64,000 bases of DNA from Paroedura picta. Taxonomy: Eukaryota > Chordata > Lepidosauria > Squamata > Gekkonidae. Within the stretch, counting starts at the first letter, position 1. Every line of letters begins with the position of its first letter. Shown one piece after another: positions 56,510 to 64,000 of this stretch. The notes beneath the pieces were generated by a model that saw only the letters and a list, made by a program, of their open reading frames with translations, did not search any database and had not been told where the DNA came from. Where the stretch lies: positions 13,946,501 to 14,010,500 of the forward strand of contig NC_135384.1 of assembly GCF_049243985.1 (NCBI RefSeq), read 5' to 3'. Both the position numbers and the translations under genes were made by a program.

Positions 56510-57445
56510 ATGTTCAACAGAACTGCTGTGTCTCATTTTCTGCTCCTGGAATTCTCAGAGGTTCGGGAACTGCAGTTTCTCCACTTCAGTGTATTCCTGA
56601 TGTTGTACTTGGCAACTGCCACAGGGAACCTCCTTATTATCTCTTCAATCGCCTTAGACCATCACTTGCACACCCCCATGTACTTCTTTCTGATGAACTT
56701 GGCTGCACAGGACCTTGGCCAAGTGTCAGTCATCCTCCCCAAATCCATGATCAATTCCCTCATGAATACCAGGCACATTCCATATTCAGGGTGTGTTGCT
56801 CAAGTCTTCTGGTTTTTGTTCTTTATATCATCTGATTGGTGCATCCTGACAGTCATGGCGTATGACCGGTATGTGGCCATTTGCAATCCTTTACGTTATG
56901 AGATGGTCATTAATAGGCAGGCTTGCGCTGAAATAATTGCTGGTGTGTGGATTGCTGGTTTTCTGTATGCAGGGATACATACCATTGGGACTTTTGCCAC
57001 CCATTTCTGCTCTAATGTTGTCAATCAATTTTTTTGTGAAGTCCCACAAGTCATACAACTGTCCTGTTCTCACTTAAATCCAATTGAATTAAGTAATATT
57101 GTGATTGGAGCTTCCCTTGTGCTCGGGTGTTTTGTTTATATCATTGTATCTTATGTGCACATTTTCACCACGGTGCTAAGATTGCCTTCTGCAAAAGGTA
57201 GGCAGAAGGCTTTCTCCACCTGCATCCCCCACCTCATTGTCTGCTCCACATTTATATTTACTGGATGTGTTGCCCACCTGAAGCCTACCTCTAAGAATTT
57301 TTCTTGGATAGATATGATATTTACCATCCTCTATTCCCTGGTTCCACCTATGTTGAATCCAGTGATTTACAGCATGAGAAACAAGGAGATAAAAAAAGCC
57401 ATGTCAAAACTTTTAAGGTTGAGGTACATTGCTAGAAACACATGA
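56510..57445 (+). CDS. Odorant receptor, OR14-like
   Basis: 311 residues, intact, from a different receptor group than the seven to its left. The marks of the OR14 group are DHHLHTPMYFFLMNLAAQDL, VILPKSMINSLM, MAYDRYVAICNPLRYEMVI, HTIGTFATHFCSNVVNQFFC, EVPQVIQLSCS, KGRQKAFSTCIPHLIV and a C-terminal NPVIYSMRNKEIKKAM. It has NRT at 3-5 for glycosylation, TM1 GN at 39-40 and TM3 Cys95. An oddity is LAAQDLGQVSV in TM2, where most relatives have LSFLDLC. The group is large in reptiles and birds. Confidence 0.94.
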   Translation: MFNRTAVSHFLLLEFSEVRELQFLHFSVFLMLYLATATGNLLIISSIALDHHLHTPMYFFLMNLAAQDLGQVSVILPKSMINSLMNTRHIPYSGCVAQVFWFLFFISSDWCILTVMAYDRYVAICNPLRYEMVINRQACAEIIAGVWIAGFLYAGIHTIGTFATHFCSNVVNQFFCEVPQVIQLSCSHLNPIELSNIVIGASLVLGCFVYIIVSYVHIFTTVLRLPSAKGRQKAFSTCIPHLIVCSTFIFTGCVAHLKPTSKNFSWIDMIFTILYSLVPPMLNPVIYSMRNKEIKKAMSKLLRLRYIARNT

Positions 57446-58304
57446 TCATTAAATTGCATAGCTAGTGAGTACCCAATGTAGAGGGCTAATTTTATTGTTT
57501 AAAGTTTAGGTTCCATAGTGGGATGGATTCTTCCACTCCACTGAGGAAGTTAGTTTAATTACTGAACATTCATTCAATAATGGACCTGAGAGTATCTGTT
57601 GTATTGCAAAGGAACTTCAAGAACAGGCTAGAAAGGGAGATTGCAGAAATGCAAGTTATTACAAAAGTCAGTACTATGACATATCCAGGATTTAACAGGG
57701 ACAAAGGTTTTTAATCTCACTATTCCTGCTAACTTGCTCAACTTGTGTATCCATGTTCCTCACTATTTATTTCATTTGTGATGTGACTGTAAGATATGGC
57801 AATGTAATGGAATTTTGAGTTTGACTCCCTGGCCTTGGGATAGTTACCAGCAATTCCCTGGGAGGAATGTTTCACAGTTGTATGGAGATGGATGGAGCAA
57901 GCAGCATACGGAAAGGTGTGATCCTTTGATCACTAATAAAAGGCAGTTTGGTTTCTCCCTGGGTTTTTGTAAAGTACACTGAATTCTAGGGGATTGATTG
58001 GCTGTTTTGACAAAGGATTATCATTGGCTGTATTTGGTTGTGACACAGTCTACTGATGTAACAGAATGGATTTTTGCTCTATATTCCCTGTCATGTAAGG
58101 AGATCATAGTCTGACGAAGGGTGCTTGCACTCGAAAACTCACGCCCTGAATAAATCTTTGTTGGTCTTAAAGGTGCTACTGGACTCTGAATTTATTGAAA
58201 TATTTATACTCCAACTTTTCTTTGAGTTCAAGTTAGAAGCCTTCTTCTGATTTAAGTGCATCTTCCATTGGAAGAAGCATCACTTAAATTGGAGGAATAA
58301 TCCT
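57446..58304. other. Intergenic region
   Basis: Mostly unremarkable. At 58111-58190 there is a dispersed-repeat tail (CTGACGAAGGGTGCTTGCAC, CTCGAAAACTC, AATAAATC, TTAAAGGTGCTACTGGACTC) common in reptile genomes. Confidence 0.45.
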
Positions 58305-58520
58305 TAGAATATTAAAATTCATATTTATACCCCACTTTTATCTATCTTAAAGAGTTTCAAATTGGCTTACAATCATATCCCCTACCTCACAAAGGATCCT
58401 TGTAGAATAGGTGGGGCTGAGGGATTTCTAAGAGAACTGTGACTTACCCAAGATCACCCAGTAGGCATCATGTGGAGGAGAGGGAATCAAACCCCATTCT
58501 TCATATTAGAGTTCACTACC
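58305..58520 (-). repeat. Diverged tRNA-derived SINE related to family A
   Basis: In reverse it follows the family A order: ATTTATACCCCACTTTTATC, TTGGCTTACAATC, GGGCTGAGGGATTTCTAAGA, GGGAATCAAACCCC (B box). Strongly diverged. Confidence 0.55.
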
Positions 58521-58628
58521 ATGAGATCACCATACTATACTGGTTCTCCTCTTTGGTCTAGAGGAAGGCTAAAAAGTCACAAACAAGGAAATTCTGGCAT
58601 AAATCCTGGTATATCACTGGAACATTTG

Positions 58629-58721
58629 AAACTCACTTTGGCCACCTCATGAAAAGGAAGGAGTCCCTAGAGTAGAGCCTAATGCTGGGAGTGATTGAGG
58701 ACAAAAGAAGAAGGGGACAGC
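58629..58721 (+). mobile_element. BovB LINE fragment
   Basis: Matches 6053-6140 of the larger BovB copy: TTTGGCCACCTCATGA, GGAAGGAGTCCCT, CTAATGCTGGGAGTGATTGA, AGAAGAAGGGGACAGCA. It ends directly against a CR1 fragment. Confidence 0.85.
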
Positions 58722-59248
58722 AAGCTCCTCACCATCTTTGTTGCCCTCCTCTAGACATGTTCTTGTTTGTCAACATCCCTCTTCAACTGGGGTGACCAAA
58801 ACTGAACACAGTACTCCAAGTGAGGCCGAACCAGAGCAGAGTAAAGGGGTACCATCACCTCCCATGATCTGGACATGATACTCCATTTGATACATGATAC
58901 AGCCCAAAATCCCATTTGCCTTTTTAGCTACCAAGTCACAGTGCTGACTCATGTTCAATGTATAGTCTACTAAGACTCCTAGATCCTTTTCGCACATGCT
59001 ACTGTCAAGACAAGTCTGCCCCGTCTTATATTGGTGTATTTGGTTTTTCCTACCTAAATGCAGAACTTTAAATTTGTCTCTATTGAACTTCATTTTATTC
59101 AGTTTAGCCCCCTTCTCAAGACTATCAAGATCAACCTGTATTCTGTTGCTGTCTTCAGTTGTGTTTGCTACCCCGCCCAGTTTAGTATCATCTGCAAATT
59201 TAATAAATCATACAAATCATTTATAAATATGTTGAACAACACATTGAC
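58722..59248 (-). mobile_element. CR1 LINE fragment with end of reverse transcriptase frame
   Basis: The minus strand encodes MKFNRDKFKVLHLGRKNQIH and CEKDLGVLVDYTLNMSQHCD, the conserved C-terminal stretch of the CR1 ORF2 product, over about 59093-58900. The rest is CR1 3' sequence (GTATCATCTGCAAATTTAAT in antisense). Five-prime truncated. Confidence 0.93.
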
Positions 59249-60019
59249 ACTGCGGAGGGTGTTCAATGAAGAGTGATGGCGGGTGGCTCTGTGATGGGTG
59301 GAGAAGGAGGGGCCATGGGCCTATTTAAGGCACCACATGCTCACTGCACCATTCAACATCCTAGCAGAGATTAATCTTCAATTAAACAAACTATTGACAT
59401 TGAAGTGTAAGGAAGTTTACAAAATGGCTTACTATGCTGGAAATATGACTTTATTGTATCATAGGGCCTGCCTTCAATTTCAGGAGAATGAGGGATTGGA
59501 CCCAATCAACTTTTCTGCTGGTGAAAAAAGAAAGAAGAATTTCCCTCAAAGAGAAAAGAATTTCCCCAAAAGATCATGAAGGTATCATAAGACCTACATG
59601 AACAATTTTGGCTAAGGCTTACCAGAGGCCTGCCAGTTGCTGCTGCAGAAGTGTGGCTCATGGAGGGTGCACGGGGTTCTCTGCAAGCCACACACAGAGC
59701 CACATGGTATAGGGATGTGCCACTGGGGGCAGTAGAAGAGGCCAGCCCACAGTGCTCTAAAAAAGCACCCTGTGAAGTGGGCTTGGCCTCTTTCTACCAC
59801 AGTGGCCGAATTAAGTGGTTGAGCTTGCGGTGACAGGTTTTATTTACAAATTTGTCACAGCTGGGAGTGTGGTTTCAGCATGGAGAGGAATTACCCCATC
59901 AGTTGGGTGTATTGAACTCCCCTGGTTAACGGTCTTCCATAAGAGATGGCAAGCCTTAGAGCAGGGCCAAATCAGCTGGGGAGGCAATGGGAGCTTGCAG
60001 AGCCAGGTAGCCTAGGGTG
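59249..60019 (+). repeat. Unidentified repeat, copy 2, cut by a copia element
   Basis: 59351-60019 matches 48430-49118. It keeps the same small reading frame (ILAEINLQLNKLLTLKCKEV onward). The 59249-59350 part, with a TATTTAAGG TATA-like phrase, has no counterpart at copy 1 and may be the element's own upstream part. Homology to copy 1 stops at exactly the base where the copia LTR starts. Confidence 0.7.
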
Positions 60020-60409
60020 TGTTGGTATAATGTACCTAGTGACAGCTAACAGCTTCAAGTTGATCAAACTGATCTAACTGACAGGTACTGATCATGTGAG
60101 AAGTGTCAGGTGTACATGAATGACACAGCACAAATGCTTCTATTGGCTGGATAGTAAGCTGATGCAATACTAGAGAAGGTTGCATGTACATAGATTGTAT
60201 ATATAAGGAGTGATGGGGGAGCTGTCTCTCTCTCTCTGAAATGCCATTGTGCGCGCAGCACTCTGCTGGATAACTTGTAAATATTCTGTACATAAAAAGG
60301 CTAAGGACCTACAAACCTGTTTGGCTTGTGTTCTTCTGCCGCATCGAAGTGACACACCACTACAACGATTTCCGCTTATCTCTGCTAAACCACCCAAAAA
60401 ACGCCAACA
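60020..60409 (+). repeat. 5' LTR of the copia element
   Basis: 390 bases starting TGTTGG and ending CCAACA, a perfect six-base inverted repeat with the canonical TG...CA ends. A TATA-like TGTATATATAAGG lies near 60196-60208, followed by a (CT)n stretch. The left edge is fixed independently by the end of homology with the repeat at 48430-49118, and the right edge by the abutting primer site. Confidence 0.9.
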
Positions 60410-60424
60410 GGGTTATGGGCCCAG
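60410..60424 (+). other. Primer-binding site (initiator tRNA-Met, anticodon arm)
   Basis: GGGTTATGGGCCCAG is complementary over 15 bases to the anticodon stem-loop of initiator tRNA-Met (CTGGGCCCATAACCC). Copia-type elements are known to prime from an internal half of this tRNA. It abuts the LTR with no gap. Confidence 0.9.
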
Positions 60425-63400
60425 AGGTTGCGTTGCGATGGTGAGTTTGTGGCAGTGGTGTTATCCTGAGTGCTTGGATGCCTGCTGAGGAGAAGGAGTC
60501 GTCTGCCGGTACTGAAGGTACGGAGGCAGGCGGGAAGAGAGACGTGTTGATGAGTTCTCCAGCTGCGATGACGAGCACAGCTGCTATCCCCGTGGAGAAG
60601 CTCAACTCGGAGAACTACAATGTGTGGGCGCTGCGGATGAAGCATTATCTAACCAGAGAAGGGCTCTGGAGGTATGTGGAGAATCCCCCTCCCAGTCCGA
60701 GTTCACAGGAAGAGGTGGCTGATAAGAGGGCTCTTGCTACAATTGTGTTAGCTGTGGATGATCAACAATTGCTGCATATCTACAATGCTGACTCTGCGAG
60801 CGAGGCATGGACTGCTCTGAGCAATGTTTATCTCCAGGACACGGCCGGTACGCTGATATCTCTGTCAAGGAGGTTGTACAGAACTCAGATGATGCCAGGT
60901 CAGTCTGTGAGATCACATATTGATGCTCTGGGTGAGTGCTTTCGAAATTTGGAGCTTAGAGGAAAAGCTACTTCGAAATTGGATCGCATTTTCATTCTGC
61001 TTTCATCTCTGTTACCTGAGTTTGAACCTGTCGTTTCCAGCCTGGAGGGCTATGAAGCAAGTGATTTGGAATGGAGCCAAGTCACTGGGCGGCTACAAGA
61101 TTTTGAGTCCAGGCAAGTTGCCAAGGGAGTCTTATCTGTGTCTGGGCATATGGCCAAAGGAAAATCGACTTCGTCTGTGGAATGTAAAGAGTATTCGGGC
61201 TCCCAGGTGGCTGCTGTCTATGCTAAACCAAAGGCCAAGTATGCGAGCAACTTCCAAAAGCAGGAGAAGGTGTCTGGGAGAGTGAGAAAGTGCTGGATTT
61301 GTCAGTCAACGGGACACATTGCTCGTTTCTGTTCAAAGGCTAATTCCCAATCGGTGAAGGATGTTACAAATAGTGCCCAGAGGACAATGGGTACTGCTAC
61401 GATCAAGCTCGTGAACACAGCATTACCCTCAGGAGGGGACTGGGTAATCGACAGCGGAGTTACAGGAATCTTCTGCAATGACCAGAGGCTGCTGACAGAC
61501 ATTCAGACATCTCAGCTAAAGGAAGTGCGGCTGGCTGATGGACAAACAACAGAAGTTGTCTGTATGGGTTCACTATATCTCCCACACCTTAATTGTACTT
61601 TCAAGAATGTAATGTGTGTCCCCTCACTTCGTTCCAATCTCCTAAGTGTGTCTGTCTTAACAAGTGAAATGTTTGATGTCATATTCACTGAGAAGGGGTG
61701 TTCAATTTGGAAAGAAGGAAAGGAGTTGGTGAAGGGGAGTTTGTCTGATGGTGTGTATCTGTTGAAGGAGGCTTCAGAAAGTGCACAGGTTGTTGACAAC
61801 ACTCCCATTCACAATAATTGTATACATTTATTGCACCGAAGGGCTGGGCATATAGGATACTCAGCATTGAAGAAAACCCTAGATATTCTTGGGGTTGACA
61901 ACATCTCGGAGTGTACAAATTATTTGGATTGCCAGGTGTGTAAGGAAGTAAAAGCCAAGGCGTTTCCAGTGGCTAAAAGAAGCACAAGAGTAACACACAG
62001 ACCTCTTGAGCTAATACACATGGATCTTATGGGAAAGATGCCATCTAGTGTCTCAGGACGGCAGTACATGCTTTGTATAGTGGACGATTATAGCAGGTTC
62101 TGCTGGACACTAACTATGAGGCACAAGTCAGACACATTCAAGCTATTTAAAACCTGGTGTCTTAAAACACAAAAGCAGTTGGAGTGTCAACTGTCCTCCA
62201 TACAAACAGATTTTGGGGGTGAGTTTATTTCTCATGATTTTGAGCAGTGGCTGGAGAAAAATGGCATCAGCCATAGGATAGGAAATCCTGGGTGTCCCAG
62301 TGAAAATGGAGTGGCTGAAAGACATATAGGCAGACTGCAGACAGTCATGTGGTGTATGTTAAAAGACACAAGATCTTCTACGTGTCTGTGGGCAGAGGCT
62401 GTCAGTGCGGCCTGTTATGTATGTAACCGTGTGTGGTCGAGTTCTGTTAATCACATTCCATACTTCCTATTGTATGGAAAACTGCCTAAGTTGAACTACT
62501 TGCGAGTGTTTGGGTCTGGGGCTTGGGTGTCCATTCCCAAAGCAAAGAGAACTAAGGCAGGGCCACGGTCAAAGTTTCTGAAATTCATTGGCTATCAGTC
62601 TGGAATGAAGGCATATCGTTTTCAAGAGGGACAAGCTGGAGTGAGGTTCAGCCGTTCTGCTTCATTCAATGAGCAGAATACCTGGCCTCACATACAGAGT
62701 CCTGAGATGGCTATGCTGCCAGTCACTCCAGATGCTGGTGAAACAAATCACAATGACCAGGAAGGTAAAATGCCTGTTCCATCTCAGCAGATGCAGGCAA
62801 GCTCAGAGACTAAGCCAAGTGTCAGAGCAACTCTGAGAAAGACTGCAGGGGTTCCTCCAAACCGCTTGCAGTATGAAACTCTGGGAACTCCAGTGATAAA
62901 CTTTGTTGGCACACAGGAGCCAGAGAGTTTCAAGGAAATTCTGGGTTTTGCAGAACCAGAAAGAGGCGCCTGGCTAGGAGCCATGCAGGCGGAATTTGAC
63001 TCACTGGTAAACAACGAGGTATTCACAGAGGCAGAGTTGCCTGAAGGAAAAAAGCCTATATCTTGTAAATGGGTTTATCGTCTGAAGCAAAAGGCAGACG
63101 GTTCTTCACAGGCAAAAGCTAGGCTTGTGGCAAGAGGTTTTTCACAAAAATTCGGGACTGATTTCACAGAAATTTATGCACCCACAGCAAGGTCCGAAGC
63201 GGTGCGTAGTGTGCTTGTGAAGGCCAGCATTAGTAAGATGCGAGTCACACATCTTGATTTTGACACTGCATTTTTGAATTCTCCTCTTAGGGAAGAATTG
63301 TATATGGAGCAAATAGAAGGGTTTCCTTGTTCGCATGAACAAAAAGTGCTTCGCCTGAATAAGAGCATATATGGGCTCAGGCAAGCAGCCCATTGTTGGA

Positions 63401-64000
63401 ACAGGACGTTAAGTGAAGCTCTGATAGAATTGGGGTTTCAGCAGTCAGTGGCAGAGCAATGTCTCTTTACCAAAGTTGACAGCTCTGGTGAACAGTAATT
63501 GCTCATATTTGTGGATGATGTGCTCCATTTACATGCCACAGATGCACAGGCAGAATGGTTTCAAAACACAATTGGAAACAAGTTCAAATTAAAGTGCTTA
63601 GGGGCTGTAAAAGCATACTTGGGACTTGAAATTTCACAAAGTGAGAATGGATGTTATGAGCTCTGTCAGAGTAAGAAGATTGGTAAGTTGCTAGAGCAAT
63701 ATGGAATGGCAGAGGCTCATGAGGCGAAAACACCTATGTCAACAGGGTGTCCTAAAGAACCTAAAGATGATTGTTTTCCACATAAAGCCTTATTTCACTC
63801 TTTAATTGGCACATTGATGTATTTGGCCAATTGGTCACGTCCTGACATAATGTTTGCTGTACACTGGTTAAGCCAGCAATGCTCCAATCCCTGTAAAAAG
63901 GATTGGGTGGCAGCTAAGCACATTTTGAGATATTTAAAGAGAACGAAAAACCTGAAACTCAAGCTAAATATCTCTAAAGGTACAAGTGTATATGCCTATT

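Larger units (their letters stand above)
60020..64000 (+). mobile_element. Ty1/copia LTR retrotransposon, 5' part, runs off right edge
   Basis: Fossil or recent copy of a copia-superfamily element. Parts in order are: 5' LTR 60020-60409; primer site 60410-60424; gag-like region from 60478; CCHC zinc knuckle (CWICQSTGHIARFC) about 61291-61332; protease (WVIDSG) near 61441; pre-integrase HxxxH and CxxC about 61835-61950; integrase core about 61990-62500 (HMDLMG, QTDFGGEF, ENGVAERH); reverse transcriptase from about 62930 (CKWVYRLK, KARLVARG, LDFDTAFLNSPL, SIYGLRQA, FVDD). This order (integrase before reverse transcriptase) defines copia. RNase H and the 3' LTR lie outside. The visible part looks nearly whole, with about one break, so it is probably young. 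Five bases GGGTG at 60015-60019 may be the target duplication. Confidence 0.95.

Noticed and set aside
58770-59093. Minus-strand frame of 107 codons
   Set aside because: It is the C-terminal end of a CR1 LINE protein, not a host gene.
1-64000. CRISPR array, bacterial operons, riboswitches
   Set aside because: The sequence is vertebrate; repeats here are SINEs, LINEs, microsatellites and duplicons, with no regular spaced repeat array.

Overview
The window is vertebrate nuclear DNA, almost certainly from a squamate reptile (lizard, gecko or snake). Three things support this. It carries the characteristic repeat set: BovB (RTE) LINE pieces, Sauria-type SINEs with a BovB-like tail ending in CCTTTA repeats, 5S rRNA-derived SINEs, CR1 LINEs, another tRNA-derived SINE with a CTT tail, and hAT-type MITEs. 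It carries chemosensory receptor genes of types expanded in squamates. Its coding exons sit far apart in AT-rich DNA. Species and family names below come from recognition by eye; no database was searched.

Left part (1-7599), minus strand: the 5' two thirds of a vomeronasal type-2 receptor (V2R) gene. Four coding exons lie at 7361-7599, 4737-5025, 2599-3414 and 1187-1414. All have clean splice sites and matching phases, and together give 524 open codons. The cysteine-rich exon and the seven-helix exon must lie beyond the left edge. Its introns hold a BovB fragment, a CR1 tail and a tRNA-SINE.

Middle part (10925-51051), plus strand: seven intact single-exon odorant receptor genes, all resembling the OR12D group. 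Three older copies stand at 10925, 14945 and 21411. Four closely related copies (27380, 35658, 43035, 50110) sit in tandem duplicons of about 7-8 kb. Each duplicon has the same 3' splice acceptor just before the ATG and shares a conserved segment 2.4-4 kb upstream that may be the promoter. The copies at 35658 and 43035 differ at only 11 of 313 residues. Insertions present in some duplicons and absent from others (SINEs, CR1, a hAT MITE inside that CR1, a LINE fragment) allow relative dating.

Right part (51052-64000): more SINEs and MITEs, then one odorant receptor of a different group (OR14-like) at 56510. After it come BovB and CR1 pieces, the second copy of an unidentified 0.7-kb repeat, and a Ty1/copia LTR retrotransposon that begins at 60020 and runs off the right edge. 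Its 5' LTR and an initiator-tRNA-derived primer site can be defined to the base.

Functionally this is a chemosensory locus. The V2R would serve the vomeronasal organ and the odorant receptors the main olfactory epithelium. Each odorant receptor is an independent gene, not part of an operon, and is expected to be chosen one per neuron.
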